Shown: positions 12,711 to 24,895, counted from the stretch's first letter. The stretch is 64,000 bases of DNA from Lumbricus rubellus (GCA_945859605.1 OX243814.1:32673475-32737474); one strand, 5' to 3'. Made by a program: numbers and translations. Notes: generated by a model from the sequence alone, not told the origin.

Positions 12711-12922
12711 AGCACTTGTTTTGCGCCCCTTCAAGATTCCAACTCAGAGGTGCTCCCGACTACAACGCGGATACTGAACGTCGAAGCGCATGAGCAATTG
12801 CGAGTGAATGGCTTGCTCAGGGTCCCTACGCGGTGGCTTGAGGTGGATTCGAACCCGCAACCTTCCAGCTTCAATTCAGTAAAGGCACCGAACACGCTCC
12901 TACATCACATCGCCCCGCATAC
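12711..12922 (-). mobile_element. tRNA-derived SINE, copy A
   Basis: On the minus strand it has an A-box-like start (GGGGCGATGTGATG), a pol III B box GGTTCGAATCC, then the conserved body with GAGCAAGCCATTCACTC, and a 3' region with CTCTGAGTTGGAATCTTGAAG. It ends in a (CATA)n tail (12635-12710 read on the opposite strand). It matches the plus-strand copies at 20763-20990 and 56393-56606. Confidence 0.8.
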
Positions 12923-13325
12923 AAATGTGTGTTGGACTAAACTCTGAGTCTTAATTGTGTTTGACTAAACTGTGAGTCTTAATTTTCTCCTTGTCGAATT
13001 CTGCGTAAAAGTGAGTTGTTCCAGGCAATAAGAAGATGTGTTCAATCCTCCTCCAAAACCAGTCTTCACTCTGATTTAGTACATGCTGCCAAATTTCTGA
13101 TCATGTAGTCTAGGTTCCCCCCCTCGTGCCCGGAAGTCGGTTGGGTCAGTGTTGGAAATTGCATTTGGCTTAGATTCGTTGTTGCCTTGAACATGCGACG
13201 TGCGTGTCTCTTGTGCTTTGGACGACTATACATACATGTAGAATTCTTGTGATATTATTGATGTCGTCTTCGTCTGACAGATTGATTCCTGCTCAGACCT
13301 ATAGAGAACGACAGGTAGATTATTG

Positions 13326-13521
13326 CTCTCACTCTGTCTGTCTGTCTGTCTCTGTCTGTCTCTCTGTCTCTGTCTGTCTGTCTGTCTCTGTCTGTCTGTC
13401 TGTCTGTCTCTGTCTGTCTGTCTGTCTGTCTGTCTCTCGGTCTGTCTCTCGGTCTGTCTGTCTCTCTCTCTCTCTGTCTCTGTCTGTCTCTGTCTGTCTG
13501 TCTGTCTCTCTCTCTTTCTTT
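13326..13521. repeat. (TGTC)n/(TC)n microsatellite
   Basis: Tandem CTGT with CTCTGT and CTCGGT variants. Confidence 0.97.
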
Positions 13522-13883
13522 GGTTGGTCGTCGTCGGAACAAGGAGCTATTCATTCATTGATGGTGATGTGTGCGTTATGATGTGTGTGTGTGTGTGCAC
13601 TGCCTCCTTTTCAGTCCATTCTGATTGCAGGCTTAACTGCCTCCGTATGACATATTTTATCGCTGAAGTCATGAATAGCTTATTTATTCATTCATTTTAG
13701 GTGTCTATAATTGGTATGTAGCCGCGACAACCATGCATTATAATTATGATCTGTATAGGCTTGCACGTGCTGGTACCAGCATTGTGCCAGAGATGGGAAT
13801 GATTAGTAAAGTTTGTTTTCAGTTAGAATTGGAATCAGCTACTGAAATTTGCTAATTGGTTAGACTTAGAATGAGCAGATGAA

Positions 13884-14086
13884 ATAGCGCTCACCGGATA
13901 TATGTACATGGGAAAAGATCAAGGGGGAGACCAAAGAAAAGATGGATCGACAAGATAAGAGAGGACTGTGAAACAATGGGAATGGCGATACAGGAGGCAA
14001 CGCATGTGGCACAGGATAGACAAAAGTGGAGAGCTACCATGGGAGAGCGGCTGACGCGTGCTGAAGGCATCGCCGGATGGCCATAA
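13884..14086 (+). pseudogene. 3' remnant of a non-LTR retrotransposon polyprotein
   Basis: A plus-strand frame contains HGKRSRGRPKKRWIDKIRED, then MGMAIQEATHVAQDRQKWR, and ends at a TAA at 14084-14086. The GxRxRGRPxKRWxDxIxxD block followed by AxDRxxWR is the extreme C-terminus of many LINE reverse-transcriptase polyproteins (known family feature). Everything upstream is missing: the frame is closed by a stop near 13880. It is therefore a 5'-truncated dead copy. Confidence 0.8.
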
Positions 14087-14670
14087 GTCAAGTAAGTCAG
14101 AATGAGCAAAAACTTGTACTGGATATATTAGAATTTGAATCAGCAGTTGATAATCAGTGAATAATTAGAAAATTAGCTGAAGCACATGCAGTCAGCTTTT
14201 AATTCATATTAACATAACTAATGAATTTTGAAGATACTTCAGCTGGCTTCCAATTGATAAAATTGTTAAATTTTGATTTTCCTTCTAATATCACTTTTGT
14301 CTCAATATCAGTACAGAACATTCAAACTAATTCAGGATAATTTTTATTGCCAATCACCTTCATATCCATTGTCAGAGGCAAAAAACTTTATGGAAAGTTG
14401 ATCTAATCAAACAGCTAATCATTTTACGATTTTAGTAATCTGCTAATTGCTAATCAGATAGAATTAGAATTAGCATGGTTGAACAGCTAATTGATTTATA
14501 TAATTAGAATTAACCCTTTGTGTAATTGACTGATTGGCTAATTCAATTATGAGAATTTAATTGATTAGAATATAATGTATTAGTTGTCCATTTTGAATCC
14601 CTGTGTGCCAATGAGTATTGTGTGTATTTGCTGTTTAACATCACTGTGTGGTAACAAAGACCATTAGCGA

Positions 14671-14740
14671 CACCCTCCTCCTTTATCCAGGCTTGGGACT
14701 GGCACTGGCAGAGTGCAACCAGTGGCAGAGTTCAGTGAAT
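14671..14740 (+). repeat. Dispersed repeat, copy 2
   Basis: Shares CCTCCTCCTTTATCCAGGCT and GGGACTGGCACTGGCAGAGT with copies 1 and 3. Confidence 0.7.
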
Positions 14741-15412
14741 AGGGCTTCATTAAGTCTGATTAATAACATATCGTTAGCAGATTTTAGGAGGCATTGCAAG
14801 TTTTAGAGACATCAACAGGAAGATTCAGCTGTAGAAAAAGACAGCTAGGTTGGTATACGATGTAGAACACATATTACAGAGTTTCATCAGCTAGAATATG
14901 AGTACCAGGTACCAAGTGTGCGTATACATGTGGATTTTGGAAGCGTGTGCAGACCGTATGCAGATGAAATATGTGAAGCGAAGAACAGTGCGAGTGAAGA
15001 ACAGAGCGAGTGATTATAGAGAAGTCAGACGAGTTGAATGATGACTGCAGTGTACCGTATGTTGTTCGTTGGGGAATTGCTTTGTTCAAAAGCACACACA
15101 CCACATTGGACTTGACATGATTGGGCAACATAAATCACTCTAGTCTCCACTGATGCAGGGTACCAGTCTTCTGCAGGAAGTTCTCCTATGTTCTCTTGTC
15201 TTTTTTTAGTGTAGTTAGTTGTCCTTGAGCTGTGTGCATGCTGATGGCTCTCCAACAGAAAATCTGGAAAAAGGTTGATTCATGTCATTGCCACCACCGC
15301 TGTGTAGTGTGTATATAGCCTCAGAGCTGTTTGAGATTTGAGAGCAGGATTTGATAAACTAAATGACTTGTTACATGTTTTAATGACACTGCCATATCAA
15401 AGGTGATTAGTG

Positions 15413-15468
15413 TCACCCTCCTCCTTTATCCTGGCTTAAGACTGGCACTGGCAGAGTGCAACCAGTGA
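15413..15468 (+). repeat. Dispersed repeat, copy 3
   Basis: Shares CCTCCTCCTTTATCC and GACTGGCACTGGCAGAGTGC with copy 2. Confidence 0.7.
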
Positions 15469-16485
15469 TAAATGAGATTGTGATTGGAGAGATAAAAGTA
15501 GGCGTCGTTGCTACAGACCGTCACACTAACTTTTCATAGCACTTTGTATCTTACAGACTAAATAATGAGTTTCATTAAGATTGGAATTAAGTAGACTGTG
15601 TGCTGTAAATACTCCTCAATTTCAATTCACTTGGTCTTGACTCTGCTAATTGCACAGGAAGACACCTAACAGGAGTTAGAAAACGTTTTCAGATTGGCTA
15701 TAGCTATAGGCAGAGTATAATAGTATATATAGCTTAGCTGGATCGGGGCATTAGTTTCTTACAAATTGGATACAGTATGTGCATAAACAGTGTTTGTAAT
15801 TGTACAGTATATTATGTATGCATATATGTATATACACTATACAGTATGTGTATATACAGTATGTATATGTATGCGTGTATGTATGTATGTATGGTATGTG
15901 TAATTGTAATTGTAAATTTTAATTGTAATCATACATTTATATAGCGTCCCTTCAAGAGAACTCCTCATTGTGTTTATATATTATACAGTTATACACTGTA
16001 TGTATATGTACATATATTTATATGTACAGTATGCGTATATACAGTATGTATATTATGTATGTATATACAGTATGTGTATATGCAGTTTGTGGTTCTTCAG
16101 TGGCTGATAAATGACCGTTTCATGTTTTTTGTCTTCCTCCAATCTTCTGGGGGCATTGATCTTTCCATTTCGAAGAAGAAGTCAAAAGTAATGGTGGAGG
16201 CGGATAATAATGGGTGGAGCAGTTTGGCTAGTTACGCTTAAGCTGCTTCTTGGCTTATATTGCCATTTTTATGGACCCTGAGATAATTTATAATCATTGT
16301 ACTTCCGAAGTCTTTCATTCACGTTTATCGTTGGTTGTAAGTCCAGAGAGTGCAACCGCTTCATAAGGTCTTATCTATCAGTTTATCTATGACTATATAG
16401 TATATAGCTATACCTAAGTGTGGCTCTAATATAACTGTGGCAGGCATGTGTCCTTTATGTTTAGCTTCTGTTCTCCTTCATTCTT

Positions 16486-16990
16486 TATCCCCTCCTCCCT
16501 CTCCTCCTCCTCCTCTTCGTCCTCATCCTCTTCCTCCTCGTTCTCCTCGTCCTCCTGGTCCTCCAACATGTCGTGGTCATCGTCCTTGTCCTCTTCCTTG
16601 TTCTCCACCCTTTTCTCCTCATCGTTCTACTCCTCCTTATTGTCCTTGTTCTCCCTGTTCTTCTCCTCCTCATCGTTCTCCTCTATTCCTCCTTATCGTC
16701 CTTGTTATCCTCCTCATTCTCCTCCTCCTCATCGTTCTCCTCCCCCTCCTCCCCGTTCTCCCCTCATTCTCCTTCTCATTCTCCTCCTCGTTCTCCTTTT
16801 CCTCCCCGTCGTCCTCCTCCTCGTCATCCCGCTCATCGTCCTGGTTCTCATCATCGTCCTCCTTCTCGTTCTTCTAGTCATCCTCCTCAAAGTCCTTGTT
16901 CTCCTCCTCTACCTCCTCCTCCTCCTTGTTCTCCTCCTCCTCCTCATCATCATCCTCGTCATCGTCCTCCTCGTCCTCCTCCTCATGACC
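16486..16990. repeat. ~500-bp polypyrimidine (CTC/TCG)n tract
   Basis: The plus strand is almost pure C/T with sparse purines in units such as TCCTCCTCGTTC. All three plus frames give Ser/Pro/Leu low-complexity frames and the minus strand gives Glu/Asp/Arg frames; none is a credible gene. The strand asymmetry is extreme. Confidence 0.97.
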
Positions 16991-17389
16991 TTTGCCTCCT
17001 CCTCATACCTCATCATCCCTACAATTGCCATCATCTTCATCTTGGTCGTAGCCAGCCACAGCTTTTGATGCGGCTACTGATTGGTGGCATGGGTGAGCGA
17101 ATGATTGATCATAGAGGGTCGGACAGTGGTAATGTTTGTATAATGGTCTATGCATATTGTCTGTATTTATCATACTCTGCGCACTTACACACGCCAGCAC
17201 ACACATGCACACACGAATACACAAATGTGCACATGCAAACATACAGATGAACACAGATACTAGTGGCATGTGATCTTATACATAATATCATGATTGTTTA
17301 AATTTATATGCATATACAATTATACATATAATATATATTTATATATATATTTATATATAAGTTTTTAACATAGCCATAGAGTCGATTAT

Positions 17390-18495
17390 ACATAACTGTG
17401 AACGTTGAACTATCTAGCATAGCTGTTTGGTTCCATGCAAATAAACTCACCCTTAATTTAGATAAAACCAACTTTATTTTATTTAAATCCCACCGGAAAA
17501 TAAAGCCAAATGACAATCTCTGTTTGCTTATTGATGATATTTCCATCAATCAAGTTGAATCTACAAAATTCTTAGGTGTGCATATAGATCAACATTTGAC
17601 CTGGAAAGTTCATATTAATCAAATTGCAACTAAAATTGCTAAAAATATTGGTATTATTTCCCGTGTTGCTTATATCTTGCCAAAGACAATTAGAATGAAT
17701 TTGTATTATACCCTTGTCTACCCCTACCTCACATATTGCAACCTTGTTTGGGCATCGACATACGAATCCAGGCTTCATAAACTTGTAATCTTACAGAAGA
17801 GGGCTGTTCGTATAATTGCGGGTATTCGTAAACGGGAACACACTGGCCCTTCCTTTAATGAACTTCATCTCCTGAAAATTGACCAGATAAAGGATCTCCA
17901 AATTAGCGAGTTCTTTTTTCGACTTGAACACGGTCTCCTTCCTTCGGTATTCCAAGGTTACCTCCCTCACGCCTCTGACATCCATTCGCATTTCACTAGG
18001 AATTCATCTGCTTTTCGCCCTGTCAAAGCTCAATCTAATACTAGGCGGTTTACTATTAAATCTTATGGCACTAAAGTATGGAACACAATACCAATTGACA
18101 TTCGTCAATCGAGTAGTCTGCAGGTATTTAAAAAGAAACTTCGTGTTCTTCTACTCTCCTCCACTAATGCTACTTGAAGTGCACATGACCATGTGTAGTT
18201 AAGATTTTAGTTAAGTACTTAGTTAAGTTTGTTTCTCTATATGCTCTTGACAATATAAGCTTTTCTGCAATCTGTCATCACCTAATTTGTTTTAGTCTCT
18301 TTCTTTTAAGCTATCTTGATTAATTTTTCTTGGGACTTTTTTACTTGGGTGACCCTTCCCAGCGGGATGTCCATCCCTTTTGGGCCCCCCTTTGTAGCCA
18401 ATGCATGCATGTTTTGTACTTTTATTGTTTTCTTGTTTTCTGGTTGCAATAAAGTGAATTGTATTGAATTGTATTGTATTGTATTGTATTGTATT
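17390..18495 (+). mobile_element. 5'-truncated LINE with (ATTGT)n tail
   Basis: The element comprises the reverse-transcriptase C-terminal frame (17398-18177), a ~280-bp 3' UTR, and a terminal pentameric tail (about 18455-18495) of ATTGT repeats following CAATAAAGTGAATTG. A short tandem microsatellite tail rather than poly(A) is typical of CR1/L2-group LINEs. The 5' boundary is approximate, where coding similarity begins next to an AT-rich microsatellite. Confidence 0.8.
17398..18177 (+). pseudogene. LINE reverse transcriptase, C-terminal 259 residues
   Basis: The frame has no proper ATG at its left edge (it opens with GTG). It contains the thumb-side signature WFHANKLTLNLDKTNFILF, then TKFLGVHID with LTWKVHI, a YYTLVYPYLTYCNLVW block and LQKRAVRIIAG, and ends with WNTIPIDIR and a TGA. 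These are hallmark C-terminal motifs of CR1/Jockey-like LINE polymerases. The catalytic palm (the FADD box) and the endonuclease are absent through 5' truncation. No internal stop or frameshift is present over 259 codons, so the insertion is relatively young. Confidence 0.9.
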
Positions 18496-18497
18496 AT

Positions 18498-18525
18498 ATA
18501 TACTTATACATATCTATACTTATAC

Positions 18526-18557
<32 letters not shown>

Positions 18558-19505
18558 CAATTTATACATGAATGTGTTTATTGTGAATGCAACTGATGGG
18601 GTTTTGGCTGATTTTGTTTGTACAACATATCTTCTTTATCTTCGTCATCATCATCATCATCTTCATCCGATCATGCAGCAGCAACAACATCAGCAGCAGC
18701 AGCAGCATCTGCAATAACATTGGCAACAGGTCTTCTAGGGTTCCTCCAGTTCATCTGGCTCACTTTCTTGCCTGCAGTGTAGTTTCGAGAAGTCCCTGAG
18801 GAGAAGTTGAGTCAGTCTGTCTTATTAGTGAACGATGCCAGTCTTTGGTGTACATATGATGAGTGCAGTGAATGGTCCAGACACTTTATGGAATGCTATA
18901 TTCAATATGGTTCTTGTGGTGTTTTCGGGTAGAATTGTCTTCCATCTGGAAAAAGACACAGTAGGGAAGTTTGACACTTCAAGTTGTTTCAGGATTGACA
19001 ACCTTCTTTTGCAGCATGGAGCAATAATAAGAATGGGATTATATATAGAGAGTGCCATAGCTGACCAGAGTCCAAGTAAAAAACGCTGTATGCGAGTTCC
19101 AAAATTAGAGACAAGTTGTGGGTGCGTTTGCATGTCTAGTCCAAATAACACATCATGAGTAGTAGATTTTATTCCGATATGAATGTTGTATTTAAAACAC
19201 CATGTAAAATACAACAATCCATTCGTGTACTAATGTTGATTATTTTAGCACAGGATCTTTAATGGAAGCAAGAATGAATGCAAGCTGTGAAGAATTCTAC
19301 ACATAATTATACTTTTGTGGATTCAGTTGGTATTTTTAGTATTTTTAAGTTTTTTTATATATAAAACTGCGACGGAACCTTCGGCCTACCACCCTTCCCC
19401 CCCCCCAACCCCACGGTATATCTGATCACAGTTTTTTCCCCAAATTTGGCTTGGTATAAAACATGTGCAGACATTATTTGAAACGGTTTACAGTACATGT
19501 ATATA
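18498..19505. other. AT-rich tract and an unidentified open region
   Basis: 18498-18558 is (TA)-rich. Between about 18825 and 19217 both strands hold open frames of 107 (plus) and 130 (minus) codons. I do not recognise either product. The overlap on opposite strands suggests chance or an unclassified old repeat. Confidence 0.35.
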
Positions 19506-20295
19506 CACTGTGTCCGGTTAAAAAGTAGCCCCCACAAAAAAGTGTCCTACCTCGGTCAAAACTTTTGGGATTTGTCTGAAATTTTAAACACAGCAACAGT
19601 GACCATATTTACACGAGATTCCAAAGTCGTTTGCAAATATTCGCGAGTTTGTCAAATTTATGAGCGTTTGCGTTGGAGCACCGACAAATTGAACTGTCCA
19701 ACATGGAAAACCTGAAAGGAAGTGAAATTCAGCTATTATGGTGCCAAAAAATGTGTTTCTTGTTCTCGGACGCACGATCGTTGACGTAGTAGGTCAATAG
19801 CTATCCCGGGAGACACTCGGCTTCATATCCTGCAGCTGTGGCCGTCCAGCAGTCCAGACTTTGATCCGGAGTATACATGTACTGGAGGAGCGCGTTTTTT
19901 GCTCACGCGTATTCATGACATCGATAACCGTATAGGGCGTAGGGCGCGTCTGTTTGAAGATTGGCAGTTGTTTAACCAGGTGATCATCGACAGGACCATC
20001 AAACAGTAGCGTCTGATCTACGGTCGTGTGTCCGTGAACAAGATGGACATTTTGAACAGCATATTTAGCTGAATTTCACTTCTTTTCAAGTTTTCCATGT
20101 TGGAAAGTTCAATTTGTCGGTGCTCCAACGCAAACACTTGTAAATTTGACAAACTCACGTATATTTCTAATCGGTTTTAGAATCTCGTGTAAATATGGCC
20201 GCTGTTGCTGTGTTTGAAATTTCAGACAAATCCCAAACGTTTTGACCGAGTTATGACACTTTGTTTTGGGGGCTACTTTTTAACCGGACACAGTG
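19506..20295 (+). mobile_element. Tc1/mariner-type transposon with ~230-bp inverted repeats
   Basis: The termini are CACTGTGTCCGGTTAAAAAG on both ends (the right end as reverse complement), directly flanked by TA at 19504-19505 and 20296-20297, the Tc1/mariner target duplication. The inverted arms run about 19506-19737 and 20068-20295 with high identity. The ~330-bp centre carries a transposase remnant (19830-20009). At 790 bp it is an internally deleted, non-autonomous copy. Confidence 0.85.
19830..20009 (+). pseudogene. Tc1/mariner transposase C-terminal remnant
   Basis: A 59-codon plus-strand frame reads LQLWPSSSPDFDPE and ends in TAG. The WPxxSPDxxP box around the third catalytic acidic residue is diagnostic of Tc1/mariner transposases, although the usual Asn of SPDLNP is Asp here. 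The first two catalytic acidic residues are missing, so it is inactive. Confidence 0.75.
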
Positions 20296-20762
20296 TACAT
20301 ATAGGCCTACATGTATATATACATATACATGTATATATACATAGCACATATGAATATGTATATATATATAAAATATATATGTATTTGTATCTAAACGTAC
20401 ATCACAAAAGTGCACCGCCTTTCGTATGTATCGTATGTATAAATATCAAGTGAAAGGTGAAAGGCAGCAGTATATATGGATGTAATGGGAGATGGTTCCA
20501 GGTGGTGAATGGTGAGTACATGTGGAGTGGACTCTTCCATGGTCTGAGTGGATGTGGATGTGCATGGCCATATCACCACATGTGGCATCAATATCATCAT
20601 CGCCACATGCTCAGAGTGCAATGGACCCAGCTGACTAGAGACATGGGGAAACTGTGCTTCCTCATTCATGTATGCTCTGGGGTTGTGCTGACAGTTGGAT
20701 CACATGGGCCATGGCAGTATGATGATGATGCCATTGAATGTGAATTGAATTTTTAACCATTT

Positions 20763-20990
20763 GTGGGGCGCAGTGGTGTGGTGTGTATGTTCGTTGCATT
20801 GCAGCCAGAGGGTTGCAGGTTCGAATCCACCTCAAAGCCGCCTCGTAGGTACTTTGGGCAAATCCTTCACTCGCAAAATTTGTGCACTTCGTGCGCTTCG
20901 GCATGAAACTCCGATTCATTGTCCACGCTGTATAGTCGGGAGCGCTTCTGAGTAGAAATCTAGAAGGTGCACTATAGCAAGTGCTCATAC
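20763..20990 (+). mobile_element. tRNA-derived SINE, copy B
   Basis: B box GGTTCGAATCC at 20818-20828, preceded by an A-box-like region about 40 bp upstream. The body has CTTTGGGCAAATCCTTCACT, the CGGCATGAAACTCCGAT block and the 3' GGGAGCGCTTCTGAGTAGAA block, then GTGCTCATACAT at the end. The same block order is seen in copies A and C. Confidence 0.85.
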
Positions 20991-21570
20991 ATGCGTATAT
21001 TGAATGTAGCACGCTTCACAGACAGGAAGCCAGTGTAGCGCTTTTTACATACATTCCGTTATATATACGAATATATAAATAAATATTAAATATACATGAC
21101 TGCATGTAGTGGCTTTCTGGCTCCAACTCGAGTGGTGCAGTTAAAGATGGACTGGATCTTTCTCAACTGGATACAGATTAGCGTCGGCTTGTTCAGCGTT
21201 CAATGTCTGGGTTTTTTTCTGTCTATATAGGAAACGTTTTTGGTCCTTGTGTGTATGTATAAGATAATATGGATAGAAACACCTGCTATGTCTGCTGTTT
21301 GTGATTTCTTAAATGGCGTTTAACGATGTCTTCGTCGTCGCTTGGCATCGTCCAGGTTCATTGGTTGGCTTTCAAGAAGGAATCGAGGGGGAGGGATGGG
21401 AGAGACGGAGGCTGGAGGGAGGGAGGAGGATGAGAGAAGAAATGGGAGAGAGGGAGGAACTGGGGATCAAGTAACGGATGCTGTTGATAGATTCAGGACG
21501 GTTAACTGGCTCTTAATCGCCCGGCTCTACTGCGGCGGCGGAGAGACACCGGACGCACCACCCCGGACAC

Positions 21571-21764
21571 ACACACACGCACACACACGCACGCACACAC
21601 ACACACAGGTACACACACAGACACACACGCACACACAGACACACACAGACACTCGGACAGACACACACACAGACACACATACGTGCGCACACAGACACAC
21701 ACACAGACACACACACACACACACACAGGTACGCACACACACACACACACATACACACACACAG
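21571..21764. repeat. (CA)n/(ACAG)n compound microsatellite
   Basis: ACACACAC with CACGC, CAGACA and CAGGTA interruptions. Confidence 0.97.
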
Positions 21765-22883
21765 GCTTTGAGGGACGATGCGGGCCTTTCCTCAGTCAGA
21801 AGAGAGACGCAGGCCATGATTCGGAGGGACATAGGCCTTGTCTCTTAGGGTCGTCTGGCTATTAAATTGCCCGATGATATTTCGCCTAATAGGTTTAGTT
21901 AAGACACCGGGATGATGGGGGTGTTGGGAGGGAGGGGTGTTGGTCTTCATGAGAGGCTGGCCAGTGAGGGCCGTCATTCACACGCGGTGGCCGGCTTCTG
22001 TGTCCCTAATAGGCTGCGTTTTTTTGCAACGTGAGACGTGTCAGCGGATGCGGCAGCTGTGCGGTGGTATCTTCATTGGCAGCGAGGCCGGGTGATGGTC
22101 GATGCTACTGCTGCTGCTGCTGCTGATGCGGATGGTGATGGCAGTGGTGATGGTGGTGGTGGTTGTGGTGATGAGGGCTCGGCCGCGGCTTCAAATCGAC
22201 TAGTGTCTTGGGCGTGTTCGCTTCCTAGGTTTTATGCGCCTGCTGCCTTGAGTTTTTTGCTTCTTCGTCGGAGCTGTGCGCCTAATTACGACATCGTTCT
22301 AATGGAAAACTGATAGTCGTCTATCATAGATTTTTGCGTATGGACTTTGTTTATTCACCACCGGTTTAATAGCGGAAGTGGCTTGCATCGATCGGTAAAG
22401 CTTTCCCGCTCTTTTCTATGGATTTATTTATGTTGCTCTATAATAATGGATCGGATTTTTGGTGATTAAAGCGTTTCTAATTGAACTGCTCTCAGATGAT
22501 GGTTTGATGATGTATGGCAGCAGATTTCATGGGGAAGGGAATCGGAGGGAGGGTGGGAAGATTGTGATCTACCATGCCTTATTCATTTACCATTAATTTA
22601 CATATCTGCATTGCAACATGGTTTGGATAAGTGTGTAAGGATTCACACTTTGTAATGAATCTGTTGTTGTTATGTTTTTTTCAAGGGATTTATTGTGGAG
22701 GTGGGAGGGGTGTCCATTTGAGCAGATGAGGGGGTTGTGGAATTTCTGTCGTAATATTCTGTTTAGTCTTTTTTTAATAATTTATACATTTGTCTGGACC
22801 TAATTCAAACTGTGTAGGAAATTATTATAATGCTATGTGTTTGTACGCCATAATTATCAACAATTCAACATGTATAATTATTC

Positions 22884-22981
22884 ACAGCCATAATTATCAA
22901 TAGCCATAATTATCAACAGCCATAATTATTAACAGCCATCATTATCAACAGCCATCATTATCAACAGCCATAATTATCAGC
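22884..22981. repeat. 16-bp tandem repeat, ~6 copies
   Basis: Unit CAGCCATAATTATCAA with small variants. Confidence 0.9.
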
Positions 22982-23135
22982 TGTGATCCGGTGAAAATGA
23001 GTTTTAATGACTTTAATCTATATTGAGCAGAAGGAGTTTTCTAAAGTGTAACTGATTTTTTTATCCATTTCTTTGTCTGTATTGTATAAGAATAGCATTG
23101 TTATAACGCCAATGCAAAGTATGTTATTTTATATC

Positions 23136-24895
23136 TCTAGTAGATTGGTCCAACTTACTATGGGAAAAAATAAAATTTCAAATATCAAATTGGGTCACAG
23201 TTGTCCTTGTTCCTATACACCAGGGTAGCTTACATGCCAAAAATTAAAACGATTCAATGATATTTAGAGATGGCTCAAACTTGAACATTTTTTCTGTCAT
23301 TAGAACTGCCACACGCAGACTAAGGCTACAGCTGAGCAGGAATTGTATTCAGCCGAGGTATCTCTCCTTTTGCACTGCGATGGCAAATGTTATCTAGAAT
23401 TTATCCAGACCTTTCTGAAAGTGTTTCTGGAGCTGAGAGACACGTTTCTTGTAGTTTCCAAGTTTATTAGAGAATTTAAAGCATCAAGTAAATGCTGGTC
23501 TTCAAATGTTGAATGATCGGAGGCGGAAGCAGAGGATATAATGTATTATGGCCTTGCATTTGATACTGCAACCTCACACACGGGCTTAAAGACTTGCACA
23601 TGTACAGTTGTATTCTTATCTAACAGACACTCACTCAATGAGGAGCCACCGCCGTATGCTCGCATCTGTGAAATCCAGTGGTTTTTTTACTCCCACAACC
23701 CTCGGAATTGCGAATGGACCAAAAACGATTTCTATGAAAAACCAACACCAACGTGAAGATTACGGCGAGCTTCTGCAATTATCGCGTGTCATCCTTCTTG
23801 ATAGATGTTTGAGACAAGAAGTGCAATTTCGTTTCCAGCTTCTGGGGCAGTAGCCTACACCATGCATGCAAGGTGGCTCATCTACTTCTTGCAAAATCAT
23901 CAAAAATCAAATGACTCTCCGCATTTGGGATGAAAAAGTTTTTACAGATCAGATTCTAATGTCGTCCTTTTTGTCTCTCTTGTCTATGGAGTATATGGTC
24001 ATGAAGCTTGCTTAAGAGGAGAGAAAGCTCCAAACTATTACTCAACACTGTTGAACTGGTCAGAACTTAATATCTGCAACGTTATTGTGCAGAAAGCTGC
24101 CACAACAGCTTTCAAGAGACATCCCTTGTGTTTTTCCAAGCAATTGATTAGCCAGGTCTCTTTGACCCCGCATTAATGATGTGAATTAATGCAAATGCCA
24201 CCTTGGATAAAAGTCTCAAATGTTCTGAAAAGAATATAACATCAAACAGGATTGAATGCAAAATGTTGAACTTTTGAAATCCACTGGAATCATAATTTAT
24301 GTGACAAGTCGAAGATCATGACTCATCGACCTATGATCATTGCCAGCATGTGGCTGGCCTCTGGCTTAGGCTTTCTTCTCGATGACACCAGACTTTGGCA
24401 GTTGCATTCAATTTATCTCATATTGAGAGACAAAGCCAGGCAGATTAAAGTAATAAATTAGGCCTACTGCGCAGAGAAAGATATCCATACAGATATTCAA
24501 CCCTTCTGTAGCAAGAGTCAAGAATCAAGACAATACATTTTGTGAAGCCGTTACAGAGCCATAAAAGTCTCTGTACATAGAGGAACATACCAATACAGAC
24601 TTGTGTTAATGTTGTTCTCAGTACCTAGAAACTTACTAAACAGTTAGCACTAAATAGTGATTTCCTGTCGGTTTTGTTTCAAAAGACTTTTTGGTCATAA
24701 ATGCGAATATACTTACATTATGACGAAATTTCGAAGACACAATATTTATCGTTCAAAATTGAGCCGCCTCTAGATATCCTTCAAGTGACACAAAACTTGG
24801 TCCAGATACTTACTGAACTGAGTGGAACAAGAAGAGATGTGACCCAAATCAATTTTCAGACTTTTGTCTTTTTGGACCACTCTAATCTCTAGTGT
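23136..24895. mobile_element. Old DNA transposon with ~150-bp imperfect inverted repeats
   Basis: The left arm (about 23136-23290) has GGTCCAAC, TTGGGTCACAG, CCTTGTTCC and TTTAGAGATGGCTCAAACTTG. The reverse complement of the right arm (about 24737-24895) has GGTCCAAA, TTGGGTCACAT, TCTTGTTCC and TCTAGAGGCGGCTCAATTTTG in the same order. The interior (about 1.4 kb) has no intact frame, and I recognise no transposase. The exact termini and any TSD are not resolved. Confidence 0.5.

Larger units (their letters stand above)
14087..16485. other. Non-coding stretch with old repeats
   Basis: AT-rich, with many AATTAG/CTAATT motifs at 13800-14580. Two plus-strand copies of the dispersed repeat lie at 14671-14740 and 15413-15468, a SINE tail (TTTATATAGCGTCCCTTCAAG) at about 15935, and (GTAT)-type repeats at 15780-15900 and 16005-16090. 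No gene supported. Confidence 0.5.
20996..23127. other. Non-coding stretch
   Basis: Contains a CA-rich compound microsatellite at 21571-21764, a CTG/GAT/GGT-rich segment at 22095-22180 and a 16-bp tandem array at 22884-22981. Open frames here are low-complexity. No gene supported. Confidence 0.5.

Noticed and set aside
16437..17250. Ser/Pro/Leu-rich frames up to 225 residues
   Set aside because: Three overlapping frames over a polypyrimidine tract are all open, which indicates composition and not coding.
18825..19217. Opposite-strand open frames of 107 and 130 codons
   Set aside because: No family signature on either strand. The minus frame weakly recalls a retroelement integrase tail (DVLFGLD), but too weakly to call.
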